Positions 1 through 8,480 of a DNA stretch of 37,985 nucleotides are shown here, piece after piece. The stretch's first letter is position 1; every line of letters begins with the position of its first letter. Source of the DNA: Paenibacillus chondroitinus NBRC 15376. GTDB lineage: Bacteria; Bacillota; Bacilli; Paenibacillales; NBRC-103111. Made by a program: the position numbers and the translations under genes. Below the pieces are notes generated by a model that saw only the letters and a list, made by a program, of their open reading frames with translations, was not told where the DNA came from and ran no database searches. The DNA lies in NCBI RefSeq assembly GCF_004000765.1, contig NZ_BILW01000051.1:1-37985 (forward strand), read 5' to 3'.

Positions 1-19
1 AGAACTATAGCACAATAAT

Positions 20-49
20 AACAGGCTGCCACTATGCTGGCAGCCTGTT
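20..49. terminator. Perfect 11-bp hairpin, possible terminator
   Basis: AACAGGCTGCC and GGCAGCCTGTT pair perfectly around an 8-nt loop. Neither side has a clean T-run, so it may end a gene outside the window or act as a bidirectional hairpin. The following bases up to 164 show no gene. Confidence 0.45.
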
Positions 50-164
50 CAAGTAACGGGCAGAAGAGCACAAGATTCGAGTCGCAGGATTATGCACCGA
101 CAGGTCTAGAATTGGTTCAAAGCATCCCTCAGATACTTCCATAATTCCCCCCCCTTTAGTAAAA

Positions 165-881
165 CTAAGAAATTAGTTTAGCTATTAGAAAAGCAAAGCC
201 TGCCGCTACCCCCCCTACTAATGTTGTTTGCCAGGCACTTTTGATTGGTTTGGATCCGGTGAATTTTCCCTTTATAAAGCCAAATAAAAATAGAGCAATT
301 AGTGTGACAAAACACGAAACGATCAGTGCAGATTGCGGATTTTGAATGAATATATAAGGAGATAAAGGAATGATGCCGCCTACAATGTATGACAATCCGA
401 TCGTTAATGAACTATTTCGAGCTCTTTTAGGTTCGGGTTCCTCCAGTCCCAGTTCGTGTTTCATCATGAAATTAACCCATACTTCCGAATCTTCGCTAAT
501 TGCTTTTACGACAGCGATAACTGTTGGCTCAGGAAGGTTCAATTCGCGCAAGATGACTGCTACCTCTTCCCGTTCCCGTTCGGGTAAATCAATAATTTCT
601 CTTCGTTCACGTTCCAATTCAGATAAATAATGTTCCCGATCCGTACGCGCAGCAAGATATCCACCTAGTCCCATTGCAATAGATCCTGCCGATATTTCTG
701 CCACTCCCGCAATAACAACTAGACTTGTGTTAGAAATGGTTCCGGATAATCCGGCAGCAAGGGCAAATGGGACGGTCAATCCATCCGCCATCCCGATCAC
801 AACATCCCGAATAAGGTCTGAAGCCAAAAAGTGTTTTTCTTCATGCCTCTCTTTTTGTATAACATTTTCTTGTTGTTGCAT
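165..881 (-). CDS. VIT1/CCC1 family Fe/Mn transporter
   Basis: Membrane protein of about 238 residues. The N-terminal part has the VIT-family pattern DVVIGMADGLTVPFALAAGL followed by a second helix with GLGGYLAARTD. A charged, glutamate-rich central segment (LERERREIIDLPEREREE) comes next, and three hydrophobic segments close the protein. The family moves Fe2+ or Mn2+ out of the cytosol; the Glu-rich middle is the usual metal-binding domain. I chose the ATG at 881 because GGGAG lies 8 nt upstream; a longer reading frame to 908 lacks a ribosome site. It stands alone on this strand. Metal specificity cannot be read from the sequence. Confidence 0.85.
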   Translation of the reverse strand: MQQQENVIQKERHEEKHFLASDLIRDVVIGMADGLTVPFALAAGLSGTISNTSLVVIAGVAEISAGSIAMGLGGYLAARTDREHYLSELERERREIIDLPEREREEVAVILRELNLPEPTVIAVVKAISEDSEVWVNFMMKHELGLEEPEPKRARNSSLTIGLSYIVGGIIPLSPYIFIQNPQSALIVSCFVTLIALFLFGFIKGKFTGSKPIKSAWQTTLVGGVAAGFAFLIAKLIS

Positions 882-1176
882 GAAGTTTCTCCCTTCGTAT
901 AGATGCATTTGTAAGCTTTGTTGTGCTAACGCAGAACGATATCAATAAAAAACTGGCGATAGTCTAGGACTTTATTTTCTCGTCCGATGCTGTCGCTGTT
1001 TCTTTTTATTGAGTAAGTCTAAAACTCATTTTACGAAGTATGCCGATTTTGTAATTCTAAAACCCGTGTGGGATCAGCAACTCCAGTCTAAAACTTTATA
1101 TTCAACGAACACTTTAGGTGCAAAGACATAGGGGAAATTATAAGTGGACGATGTCTGATATCCGGCTTTCTTTTTT
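882..1176. other. Intergenic region with three AGTCTA(A/G)(A/G)ACT copies
   Basis: No credible gene. Three near-copies of AGTCTAAAACT occur on the plus strand (about 960-975, 1015-1027 and 1085-1100). They could be binding sites or decayed repeats. I see no clear terminator for the cyd operon here. Confidence 0.35.
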
Positions 1177-1311
1177 CTAACCACTTCTTTCCTCATAATT
1201 TTCGTCCCCTTTAACTCTTTCTTTACCCATCCTCCCCCAGCCAAAAACGACCGTAAGAGAGGCTATAACAATAATTGGTGGCAAAATCATAATTAATATG
1301 AATTCCAACAT
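1177..1311 (-). CDS. cydS: CydS-like small subunit of cytochrome bd oxidase
   Basis: A 44-codon gene whose ATG follows the cydB stop codon with no gap (TAG-ATG). The product starts MLEFILIMILPPIIVIASL, a single membrane helix with the double proline seen in firmicute CydS/CbdX-like peptides, then a polar tail ending KGDENYEERSG. CydS is a one-helix subunit that packs beside the haem groups of bacillar bd oxidase. Position, size and topology all fit. The tail is longer than the roughly 33 residues of Geobacillus CydS. Translation probably depends on coupling to cydB. Confidence 0.7.
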   Translation of the reverse strand: MLEFILIMILPPIIVIASLTVVFGWGRMGKERVKGDENYEERSG

Positions 1312-2340
1312 CTATTCTCCTTTAGGGTGCATCTGACCTCGCACATATCTGATATTAAATAGAAATAGTTTCATTAAAAGGAAGAGTGAAGGAATTAGAA
1401 GCAATAGTCCGGTCAAAAATGCAATAATTAGGGCTATTGCCATGGACTGATTTGTAAAGTGTTCATACATAGATAAGTAAGGGTAAAGTAGATAGGGTAA
1501 GTGAGATGCCCCATAACCGTAAAAAGCAAATGCAAATTGAACCATCACGCAAATAAAAGACACCCCATAATTCTTTTTCTTCCAAACGAAATAAACAGCT
1601 GCCAGAAAGAACAGAAACGAACATGCAAACATCCAAGATAACTTCGTGATGTGCTGATAATGTTCGGGGTTATGCAAGTTAATTGAGTAAAAAACGATTA
1701 AACTACAAATGATCGTCGGAGCGCTCCAAATTAGTGCCCATCTACGTACAATTTCCAGAGCTGGCAGGTCATTTGCTTTGGCTGCGTAAAATGTTAAAAA
1801 CATGGCAGAAATATAAAGGACACTAACTATTGCAAGCAATACAACGGACCATGAGTAAAGACTTAAAAACAGCTTGTTGTATTGTAATAAGATCTTACCA
1901 TTCTGAATTTCAATATAACCACCTTCTGAAATTGTAAGTACTGTTGATAATGAAGCAGGAATCAGAAGTCCAGTTGCACCATATAAGAATGCATAAATTT
2001 CTCTACTCTTTATGCCATATGTATTAAATGCATAGTAGGAACCACGTATAGCAAGAAGTATGATGGCTACACTACCAGGAACTAATAAGGCTGTTCCATA
2101 GTAATATGCGGTATCTGGGAAAAAGCCTACGATCCCGACAATAAAAAAAATGAGAAAGACGTTCGTTACCTCCCACACAGGAGATAAATACCGTTTAATG
2201 ATATTCTGTATAACGTGTTCCTTTCTTGTTCTATAACTGTAGTAACTGAAAAATCCAGCCCCAAAATCAATAGAAGCTACAATTAAATACCCGTACAGAA
2301 AAGTCCATAGGACTGTAATTCCCACCACTTCCAAATTCAC
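1312..2340 (-). CDS. cydB: Cytochrome bd quinol oxidase subunit II (CydB)
   Basis: 342-residue multi-helix membrane protein, the normal length for bacillar CydB. It starts MNLEVVGITVLWTFLYGYL and keeps the early DFGAGFFSYY segment typical of subunit II, followed by eight or so hydrophobic segments. With CydA it forms the terminal oxidase that oxidises menaquinol and reduces oxygen without pumping protons, in the cytoplasmic membrane. Its start overlaps the end of cydA by 4 nt (ATGA), which indicates translational coupling. This oxidase is known for resisting sulfide, which fits the sulfur operon nearby, although that link is only inference. Confidence 0.92.
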   Translation of the reverse strand: MNLEVVGITVLWTFLYGYLIVASIDFGAGFFSYYSYRTRKEHVIQNIIKRYLSPVWEVTNVFLIFFIVGIVGFFPDTAYYYGTALLVPGSVAIILLAIRGSYYAFNTYGIKSREIYAFLYGATGLLIPASLSTVLTISEGGYIEIQNGKILLQYNKLFLSLYSWSVVLLAIVSVLYISAMFLTFYAAKANDLPALEIVRRWALIWSAPTIICSLIVFYSINLHNPEHYQHITKLSWMFACSFLFFLAAVYFVWKKKNYGVSFICVMVQFAFAFYGYGASHLPYLLYPYLSMYEHFTNQSMAIALIIAFLTGLLLLIPSLFLLMKLFLFNIRYVRGQMHPKGE

Positions 2341-3677
2341 TTGAAAGCACTCTCCTTATTTTGCAACTTAAGCTCGTCTTCCGGCGTATTGTTTTTAAAC
2401 ATTTTCAGCAAAACACGTAAACACGAAATCCCCAAAATCACGTATAGGGCGAGAAACACAACAAAAAGTAATCCAACATGTTCAGATGTCGTAGCACCCT
2501 GCTGTGTCTTCATATACCCGCGCAAAATCCAGGGCTGTCTGCCTACCTCGGCATATATCCATCCATATTCAATGGCAAACATAGCGAGTGGAGCTCCGAT
2601 GACAATCGCGGCAAGGAGCAGTTTGTTGTAAGGATTCCCTTTACGAAACCAAAAAGCAAGAATAAACAATAAAGGTATACTGGTTAGATAACCACCAATA
2701 CCAACCATGGCATCAAAAGTGTAATGAATCCAAAGCGGAGGGATTTCATCCGCAGGAAAATCATTTAATCCCTTTACTTCGCTCTCAGGATTTCCATGAG
2801 CAAGCACACTTAATGCAAATGGGATTTTCCATCCATATTTAATTTCGTGTGTTTCGGTTAAAATACCACCTACAATTAAAGGTGCATGTGACATCGTTTC
2901 AAAATGCCATTCCCCGGCTGCCAGCTTTTCAGGCTGATATTTCGCCAGGTATTTCCCAGACAAATCACCAATCAAGAAAGTGGATATTGCAAAAACAAGT
3001 GCTGCAAAAAGCGTCATATTCAATACTTTCTTATAGTAAATATGACGTTTACCCTTTAATAAGGCGTATGCCGCGTTCCCTGCAATAATAAAAGCAGACG
3101 TAAGATAAGCTGAAACCAATACATGGGAGACTTTAGTTGGACTTGCAGGAGTAAACATAGCCTTAAGAGGCTGTACGTTACCTATAATCCCATCAACAAT
3201 TTCAAATCCTTGCGGAGCATTCATAAAGGAATTAACAAGGGTAATAAAAAGTGCAGAACATGACGCACCAATGACTACAGGAACAATAAACAAAAAATGA
3301 ATTTTCGGTTTAAATCGATCCCATGTATACATATAAATACCAAGAAAAATGGCCTCGAAGAAAAAGGCGAATATTTCCATAAACATAGGTAAACCGATAG
3401 CTTGTCCAGCTATCCTCATGAAATTGGGCCACAAAAGGTTAATTTGTAGACCAAGAGCCGTCCCAGAAACAACCCCAACGGCTACTGTAATGACATATCC
3501 ACGTGTCCACCTTCGTGCCATCAAGGTATAATGGGGGTCATTTCGACATATACCCATCCATTCCGCCAAGGCAATAAGAACGGGAGTTCCGACTCCGATG
3601 GTTGCAAAAATAATATGAAATACAAAAGTCAAAGACATTAGTGCACGGCTGTAAATAACCGGATCATTAGCAAACAT
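2337..3677 (-). CDS. cydA: Cytochrome bd quinol oxidase subunit I (CydA)
   Basis: 446 residues from the chosen ATG at 3677 (MFANDPVIYSRALMS). An AAGGAG lies 11 nt upstream, whereas the frame's extra eight codons are not needed by the family. His21 matches the conserved N-terminal haem ligand region (FVFHIIFATIGVG). The C-terminal signature GWIYAEVGRQPWILRGYMKT is intact. The Q-loop is short, as in Bacillus enzymes. First gene of cydA-cydB-cydS. The 285-bp upstream region shared with the divergent gene at 3964 must hold the promoter, but I could not pick out a convincing Rex or ResD site. Confidence 0.95.
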   Translation of the reverse strand: MFANDPVIYSRALMSLTFVFHIIFATIGVGTPVLIALAEWMGICRNDPHYTLMARRWTRGYVITVAVGVVSGTALGLQINLLWPNFMRIAGQAIGLPMFMEIFAFFFEAIFLGIYMYTWDRFKPKIHFLFIVPVVIGASCSALFITLVNSFMNAPQGFEIVDGIIGNVQPLKAMFTPASPTKVSHVLVSAYLTSAFIIAGNAAYALLKGKRHIYYKKVLNMTLFAALVFAISTFLIGDLSGKYLAKYQPEKLAAGEWHFETMSHAPLIVGGILTETHEIKYGWKIPFALSVLAHGNPESEVKGLNDFPADEIPPLWIHYTFDAMVGIGGYLTSIPLLFILAFWFRKGNPYNKLLLAAIVIGAPLAMFAIEYGWIYAEVGRQPWILRGYMKTQQGATTSEHVGLLFVVFLALYVILGISCLRVLLKMFKNNTPEDELKLQNKESAFK

Positions 3678-3963
3678 GAATTCAACAACTCCTTTATACA
3701 ATACCGGTAATCTTCTCCATCATGACTAAAACAGATGATGAGAAATTGATAATAGTAAGATAACTGCAATGACCAAGCATAGAATAATCAACTTTTTTTC
3801 CTGCCTTTGATAACGTTCCACGACAGTTCCCTTTCAAAATTCGAATGTTCTTTAGTATCATCAAATTCATAAGAAATATGTATATATTACCAATCAATAT
3901 TTCGGTAGCAAAAGGCAATGCTAAGAAACAGAAGTACATTTTAGGTGAAAGAAGGCAAAGAAA

Positions 3964-4338
3964 ATGCTGCGAATGCTTGGGAAAATGTTTTTGAAGTTAC
4001 TACTAAATGGAGTTTTTATAATCCCCCTATTGATGTATTTAACGCAAGCCACTCTTACAGAGGCATTCTTTGCCACTTATACTTTTTCTCTAATGTCTTA
4101 TGTTGCAATTGATCAATTGTTTTTAAGAGTCACCAACAATGGGGTCGCTACTTTAGCAGATGTAGGGCTTGCCTTTGTTTTCTTTTGGTTGGTCGAGAAA
4201 TTCTTCTTCCATTGGTCCATAAACTTTATGAATGTAGCGATAGTTGCTTTGGTTTTTGGCATCATAGAGTTCTTTATGCATAGCTATTTTCAGAAGGACA
4301 GGGGAAGACTTGATCGACATAGTTTTAGTGATAACTAA
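3964..4338 (+). CDS. DUF2512 (YndM-like) membrane protein
   Basis: 124 residues with four hydrophobic segments: after MLRMLGKMFLKLLLN, around LTEAFFATYTFSLMSYVAID, at VATLADVGLAFVFFWLV, and at MNVAIVALVFGIIEFFMHSYF. This matches the DUF2512 family of small bacillar membrane proteins, whose function is unknown. Divergent from cydA. A bidirectional terminator follows and separates it from the convergent DUF2892 gene. Confidence 0.75.
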   Translation: MLRMLGKMFLKLLLNGVFIIPLLMYLTQATLTEAFFATYTFSLMSYVAIDQLFLRVTNNGVATLADVGLAFVFFWLVEKFFFHWSINFMNVAIVALVFGIIEFFMHSYFQKDRGRLDRHSFSDN

Positions 4339-4360
4339 TTTAACTAGGTCCTGTGAAATA

Positions 4361-4405
4361 AAAAACAGAAGGAAAACTCAGATCCTGAGTATTTCTTCTG
4401 TTTTT
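4361..4405. terminator. Bidirectional rho-independent terminator
   Basis: Stem AAAAACAGAAG...CTTCTGTTTTT with an inner ACTCAG/CTGAGT stem. It lies between convergent genes, with an A-run on one side and a T-run on the other, so it can stop transcription from both directions. Confidence 0.85.
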
Positions 4406-4417
4406 AACAATTTTGTT

Positions 4418-4612
4418 TCAAGACTTACTATCAGCTTTGCAATTCGATATCCCCAAAACAGCATTCAGTGGACAATAACGAGTTGTTCCCGTAACAATAG
4501 GCGCTATTCCAATTAAGCCCCACCAACTTTTGTAATATAACCCAGCAAGAACAACGGCAGAACCAATTGTAATTCTTATAACTTGCTCCGTTTTTCCAAC
4601 ATTACATTGCAT
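4418..4612 (-). CDS. DUF2892 (YgaP transmembrane-like) protein
   Basis: 64 residues: MQCNVGKTEQVIRITIG, then two membrane segments (SAVVLAGLYYKSWWGLIGIAPIVTG is the core) and the CPLNAVLGIS motif typical of DUF2892. The same domain is the membrane anchor of the rhodanese YgaP, so a role with the neighbouring rhodaneses is plausible. GGAGG lies 7 nt before the ATG. Divergent from the sulfur operon, whose regulatory region it may share. Two cysteines (Cys3 and the Cys of CPLN) are present. Confidence 0.75.
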   Translation of the reverse strand: MQCNVGKTEQVIRITIGSAVVLAGLYYKSWWGLIGIAPIVTGTTRYCPLNAVLGISNCKADSKS

Positions 4613-4720
4613 GATAAAACCTCCGAAGTATGGTTAATGCTGTTACGTTCACAGCACACATTGAATATGTTGTCCTTTTTAAGACAAACAATCACTCAAA
4701 TGAGTTTGTATTTTCATGGG

Positions 4721-4750
4721 TTGACGCAAAGTATAGTTTGTGAATTTATA
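4721..4750 (+). promoter_or_regulatory. Possible second upstream promoter
   Basis: TTGACG at 4721-4726 and TTTATA at 4745-4750 with an 18-nt spacer. Weaker than the promoter at 4828, and pointed the same way toward the sulfur operon. Confidence 0.35.
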
Positions 4751-4827
4751 AGACTGTGCGAGGTTAGAAAGGAAATACACCTTAAATGCAGGAATTGCAA
4801 GTACAATATCCAAATGTGCAATGGGGG

Positions 4828-4856
4828 TTGACGAAATATAAAAAATTTATTATAGT
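4828..4856 (+). promoter_or_regulatory. Sigma-A promoter of the sulfur operon
   Basis: TTGACG (4828-4833), 17-nt spacer, TATAGT (4851-4856). The CstR-like palindrome begins 6 nt downstream and would cover the transcription start, the standard layout for repression. Confidence 0.75.
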
Positions 4857-4861
4857 ATTCA

Positions 4862-4879
4862 CATACCCCAACGGGTATG
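4862..4879. promoter_or_regulatory. CstR-type operator 1
   Basis: CATACCC-CAAC-GGGTATG: two perfect 7-bp arms around 4 nt. This matches the CsoR/CstR operator form (inverted repeat of ATACCC with GC-rich centre). A GGGTAT continues right after it (4880-4884 region), giving an extra half-site. Confidence 0.75.
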
Positions 4880-4884
4880 GGTAT

Positions 4885-5034
4885 TATTGAAAGAGGGGTG
4901 ACTATTGGCATTAGTTCATGCCACAGATTATTTTTACACTCCATGAAGCTAATTCTTTCTGCAAACTTACTCAAGCTCAATGGGTGACTATGAAAAAAAA
5001 CAAATTGAGAAACGGCAATTTTTTTGCTCAAAAA
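4885..5034 (+). other. Leader between two operators, no clear gene
   Basis: The stretch holds only very short open frames, for example a TTG frame of 13 codons after AGAGGGG and a 14-codon ATG frame near 4943. None resembles a known leader peptide. It may be a decayed gene or an untranslated leader. Confidence 0.3.
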
Positions 5035-5052
5035 TATACCCTATGGGGTATA
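5035..5052. promoter_or_regulatory. CstR-type operator 2
   Basis: TATACCC-TATG-GGGTATA, 18 bp with perfect 7-bp arms. It lies 58 bp before the first gene of the operon, so a second promoter here is possible, though no strong -35/-10 pair is visible. Confidence 0.75.
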
Positions 5053-5109
5053 TGAAATTCGGTCATTTGAGCATGATAAACAGGAAATATTGTAGAAAGG
5101 CAGGAGTCT

Positions 5110-5889
5110 ATGGATATAACGTGGATATTAACCATTTTCGTGATTGGCTTCCTTGGCTCATTTATCTCGGGTATGGTGGGCATCGGTGGATCAATCATCA
5201 ACTACCCGATGCTGCTATTTATCCCTCCGGCATTAGGCTTCGCAGCTTTTTCCGCTCAGGAGGTATCAGCTATCAGTGCGGTTCAGGTATTCTTTGCAAG
5301 CTTGATGGGGATGCTTGTTTTCCGCAAAGGAGGACTTATACACAAGCAATTAGTTGCCTACATGGGTATTTCCATCATCATCGGTAGCTTTTTGGGAAGC
5401 TTTGTTTCAAATTCCTTGCCAAGCGCAGTTATCAATATGGTTTATGCGGTATTAGCATTAATTGCGGCAATCATGATGTTTTTACCTAAAAAAGGCAGTG
5501 ATGCTCAAGATGTTAGTAAAGTTAAGTTTAACAAGCCCTTAGCTGTTATTCTTGCATTAATTATAGGAATCGTGTCAGGGATTGTGGGCGCCGCTGGTGC
5601 GTTCATTACCGTGCCAGTTATGCTCGTTGTACTTAAGATTCCAACAAGAATAGCGATAGCATCTTCCTTAGCTATTACTTTTATATCATCCATTGGTTCA
5701 ACCACAGGTAAGCTAATGGGAGGGCATATGCTATTAATTCCTTCCATCGTACTTGTATCTGCTAGCCTAATTGCTTCACCAATAGGAGCCAAGTTAAGTA
5801 AAAAAATCAATACCAAAATGCTTCAATGGATTTTGGCTCTGCTCATAACAGCAACTGTGGTTAAAATTTGGATTTCAATCTTATTTTAG
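5110..5889 (+). CDS. TauE/SafE family anion exporter (YrkJ-like)
   Basis: 259 residues with about eight membrane segments. The N-terminus (IFVIGFLGSFISGMVGIGGS) and the internal repeat (GIVSGIVGAAGAFITVPVML) carry the two GxxGGGG-like half-signatures of the TauE/SafE fold. Members near persulfide dioxygenases are thought to export sulfite or related sulfur anions made by the pathway; that is family knowledge plus context. AGGAG precedes the ATG. First gene of the operon, 13 nt before the dioxygenase gene and in the same place relative to it as B. subtilis yrkJ/yrkH genes are grouped. Confidence 0.85.
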   Translation: MDITWILTIFVIGFLGSFISGMVGIGGSIINYPMLLFIPPALGFAAFSAQEVSAISAVQVFFASLMGMLVFRKGGLIHKQLVAYMGISIIIGSFLGSFVSNSLPSAVINMVYAVLALIAAIMMFLPKKGSDAQDVSKVKFNKPLAVILALIIGIVSGIVGAAGAFITVPVMLVVLKIPTRIAIASSLAITFISSIGSTTGKLMGGHMLLIPSIVLVSASLIASPIGAKLSKKINTKMLQWILALLITATVVKIWISILF

Positions 5890-5902
5890 GAGGAAATTAA
5901 AC

Positions 5903-7051
5903 ATGGTAAATCAAGTTCAATTGCAAGGAATGAGCGCGGCAGAATTAGCGAAAAAGGTTTTAAATAACGAGCCGATTTTTATCTTAGATGTGCGTAATGA
6001 AAGCGACTTTAATGATTGGAAGATCGAAGGTAAAAATGTTCATGTATATAACACGCCATATTTTGATTTGATCGACGGGGTAGAGGCTGTATTAGATCAA
6101 ATTCCAGATGATAAGGAAATCTTAGTCGTTTGTGCCAAAGAAGGCTCATCGAAATTTGTTGCGGAACAATTGATCGAACAAGGTAAACAACATATTTCTT
6201 ACCTGGTTGGAGGCATGAAATCCTGGAGTGAACATTTGGAACCCGTTAAAATCGGTGATTTGAAAGATGGAGGAGAAATTTTTCAATTTGTCCGTATTGG
6301 TAAAGGTTGCTTATCCTACATGGTGATCTCGAACGGTGAAGCTGCCGTCATTGACGGCGTTCGGATGACAGAAGTTTTTGAAAACTTTGCAAAAGATAAA
6401 AACGTAAAAATTAAACATACGATCGATACGCATCTTCACGCTGACCACATATCTGGGGGGCGGCAATTAGCTGAAAAAACAGGAGGCACGTATTGGTTGC
6501 CGCCCAAAGATGCAGATGAAGTGGTGTTTCATTTTGAGAGACTTGAAGAAGGAAACAGTCTTGTCGTGGGCGATACCGAAATTAAAATACAGCCTATTTA
6601 TTCCCCGGGGCATACGATCGGAAGCACATCTTTAATCGTTGATAATCAATTCTTACTGTCTGGTGACATTTTATTTGTAAAGTCAATTGGTCGCCCTGAC
6701 TTGGCGGGTAAAGCGGAGGATTGGGTAACAGACCTTAGAACAACGTTGTATGAACGTTATAAGCAATTGTCAGATGACTTAATTGTGCTTCCTGCCCATT
6801 TTGGCAAGGTAACAGAGCTAGGCGAAGGAGGCATGGTATCTGGCCGTCTCGGTGACCTGTATAAGGCAAATCCAGGCTTGAATATAGAAGATGAATCGGC
6901 ATTCCGTCGGACTGTTACAGAGAATTTGCCGCCACAGCCTAATGCTTACCAAGAAATACGGCAGACCAATATGGGCAAGGTTATGCCAACTAACGAGGAA
7001 CAAAGAGAGATGGAGATTGGACCCAACCGTTGTGCAGTTCATGATGCTTAG
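5903..7051 (+). CDS. Rhodanese-persulfide dioxygenase fusion (YrkH-like)
   Basis: 382 residues in two parts. Residues 1-115 are a rhodanese domain with Cys77 in the loop VVCAKEGSSK. Residues 120-382 are a metallo-beta-lactamase-fold persulfide dioxygenase: His177, His179, Asp181 and His182 in THLHADH, His237 in SPGHTIGS, Asp255 in LSGDILF and His299 in LPAHFG. Such enzymes oxidise low-molecular-weight persulfides to sulfite with Fe(II). The order rhodanese-first is that of B. subtilis YrkH; Staphylococcus CstB has the dioxygenase first. The motif GRPDL supports the dioxygenase assignment. AGGAGG starts translation. It probably supplies sulfite to the exporter upstream and takes sulfane sulfur from the relay proteins downstream. 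Confidence 0.9.
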   Translation: MVNQVQLQGMSAAELAKKVLNNEPIFILDVRNESDFNDWKIEGKNVHVYNTPYFDLIDGVEAVLDQIPDDKEILVVCAKEGSSKFVAEQLIEQGKQHISYLVGGMKSWSEHLEPVKIGDLKDGGEIFQFVRIGKGCLSYMVISNGEAAVIDGVRMTEVFENFAKDKNVKIKHTIDTHLHADHISGGRQLAEKTGGTYWLPPKDADEVVFHFERLEEGNSLVVGDTEIKIQPIYSPGHTIGSTSLIVDNQFLLSGDILFVKSIGRPDLAGKAEDWVTDLRTTLYERYKQLSDDLIVLPAHFGKVTELGEGGMVSGRLGDLYKANPGLNIEDESAFRRTVTENLPPQPNAYQEIRQTNMGKVMPTNEEQREMEIGPNRCAVHDA

Positions 7052-7077
7052 AAAGTAAATCATATTGAGGAGGAACA

Positions 7078-7392
7078 ATGGCGATTTATAAAGAGCAACT
7101 CCCGGAAGAAGTTTTAGGAAGAATCAACAGGAAAGAAAATGTAGTTATTCTTGATGTGCGGGAACATGATGAGTGGGAGTCCGGTCACATTCCAGGTGCC
7201 AAACATATTCCGTTAGGTCAAATCCCAAGAGCGCTCAACGAAATCGACAAGAAGCAAGAAACGGTCGTCGTCTGCCGTAGCGGTAACCGAAGTGGGCAAG
7301 CGTGTGATTTCCTCTCTTCAATGGGCTATAACGTGCTCAATATGCCAGGAGGCATGTCGAAGTGGACTGGGAAAATAGCTTACGGTAAATAA
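7078..7392 (+). CDS. Single-domain rhodanese (sulfurtransferase)
   Basis: 104 residues, one rhodanese domain. The active-site loop is VVVCRSGNRSG with Cys66, preceded by the usual LDVREHDEWESGHIPGA segment. It moves sulfane sulfur between thiols in the cytoplasm. GAGGAGG lies just upstream of the ATG. Sits between the dioxygenase and the TusA-rhodanese fusion in one operon. Confidence 0.92.
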   Translation: MAIYKEQLPEEVLGRINRKENVVILDVREHDEWESGHIPGAKHIPLGQIPRALNEIDKKQETVVVCRSGNRSGQACDFLSSMGYNVLNMPGGMSKWTGKIAYGK

Positions 7393-7420
7393 GCATTTTA
7401 TATAAACGGAGGTTATGTTC

Positions 7421-7999
7421 ATGACAACACTACAAGTGAATCGCCTATTAGAATGTGAAGGGCTTGCCTGTCCGCTGCCCGTAGTTAGAACCAAAAAGGC
7501 GATGGATGAGATGAACGCAGGCGAAGTATTGGAAGTGCGTGCAACAGATAAAGGATCGATTGCCGACCTTAAGAGTTGGTCCAGCCGTACAGGACATCAG
7601 TATCTAGGGTTAAAAGAAGATAATGGCGTGTTTCACCACTTTATTCGCAAAGCTGAACTAGCGGATACGAAAGCAGAAAAAAAATACCCGCATACTGCTA
7701 CAAATGAAGAAGTTCACAAAAAAATTTCTTCAGGAGATGCAATCCAAATCATTGATGTGCGGGAACCCGCTGAATATGCGTTTGGACGTATTCCAGGAGC
7801 CATTTCGATTCCTCTAGGTCAGTTTGAAGAAAAATTAACCGGGCTTGATCCGAGCAAATCCTATTATGTTGTTTGCCGTACCGGAAATAGAAGTGATATG
7901 GCCTGCCAAATCCTATCAGACAAGGGATTCCAGAATGTTAAAAATGTAACTCCTGGTATGACTGAGTGGAGTTATGATCAAGAGCAAGATTTAAAATAA
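7421..7999 (+). CDS. yrkF: TusA-rhodanese fusion (YrkF-like)
   Basis: 192 residues. Residues 5-80 form a TusA domain with the CPLP motif (Cys17). After a linker, residues 90-192 are a rhodanese with Cys152 in VVCRTGNRSD. Fusing donor and carrier lets sulfur pass between two cysteines of one chain; B. subtilis YrkF has the same arrangement. The ATG at 7421 is preferred over 7415 because GGAGG (7408-7412) is then 8 nt away rather than 2. Confidence 0.9.
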   Translation: MTTLQVNRLLECEGLACPLPVVRTKKAMDEMNAGEVLEVRATDKGSIADLKSWSSRTGHQYLGLKEDNGVFHHFIRKAELADTKAEKKYPHTATNEEVHKKISSGDAIQIIDVREPAEYAFGRIPGAISIPLGQFEEKLTGLDPSKSYYVVCRTGNRSDMACQILSDKGFQNVKNVTPGMTEWSYDQEQDLK

Positions 8000-8022
8000 A
8001 AATAAAAAGGAGACGAATTAAC

Positions 8023-8421
8023 ATGACAAATAAAAAAGTAGCTCTTATTGCATCAACGGGTGGTCTGGAGACGGCATACAAAGTTTTGAACATAGCTACA
8101 GCGGCAGCTGCTTTGGATGCTGAGGTAGCCATCTTCTTCACTTTCGAAGGATTGTCCATCATTCATAAAGAATCAGAACAATTGCTACAGCTTAAACCGG
8201 GCAACGAAGGACTGGAGGAAGGCTTTAAAAAAGCCAATGTTCCATCGGTTAAAGAACTTATTGAAATTGCCAAAGAATCGGGAGTTCGTCTTATTGGTTG
8301 TCAAATGACGATCGATGTAATGGGGTTGGAAAAGGAACATTTTATCGAAGGAATTGAACTCGGAGGCGCTGCGACATTCCTAGACTTTGCTTTCGATGCC
8401 CAAGTGAGCTTGAACTTCTAG
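8023..8421 (+). CDS. DsrE/DsrF-like sulfur carrier with Cys93
   Basis: 132 residues, DsrE2-type fold. MTNKKVALIASTGGLETAYK opens the Rossmann-like domain; Cys93 sits in VRLIGCQMTIDVMG, the position of the sulfur-carrying cysteine in this family. The C-terminus GGAATFLDFAFDAQ is also characteristic. Proteins of this type bind membrane or TusA partners and carry persulfide sulfur. AAGGAG lies well placed before the ATG. Confidence 0.88.
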   Translation: MTNKKVALIASTGGLETAYKVLNIATAAAALDAEVAIFFTFEGLSIIHKESEQLLQLKPGNEGLEEGFKKANVPSVKELIEIAKESGVRLIGCQMTIDVMGLEKEHFIEGIELGGAATFLDFAFDAQVSLNF

Positions 8422-8453
8422 GAGATAATTATCGCGCTATTAATCGAGGTAAA

Positions 8454-8480
8454 ATCATGTCCAACCTTAGTTTGCAGTAG
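8454..8480 (+). pseudogene. Remnant of a duplicated tusA start
   Basis: GAGGTAAAATC-ATG is followed by codons for MSNLSLQ and a TAG stop. The intact tusA 90 bp downstream begins MSNLVVD, so this looks like the leftover 5' end of an earlier copy. The match is short, so duplication is inference. Confidence 0.4.

Noticed and set aside
3694..3939. 81-codon leftward open frame upstream of cydA
   Set aside because: No ribosome site or family match; it covers the region where the cyd promoter should be.
4583..5031. Open frames of 82 and 105 codons in the region before the sulfur operon
   Set aside because: They overlap the promoter and operator elements and show no family pattern or ribosome sites.
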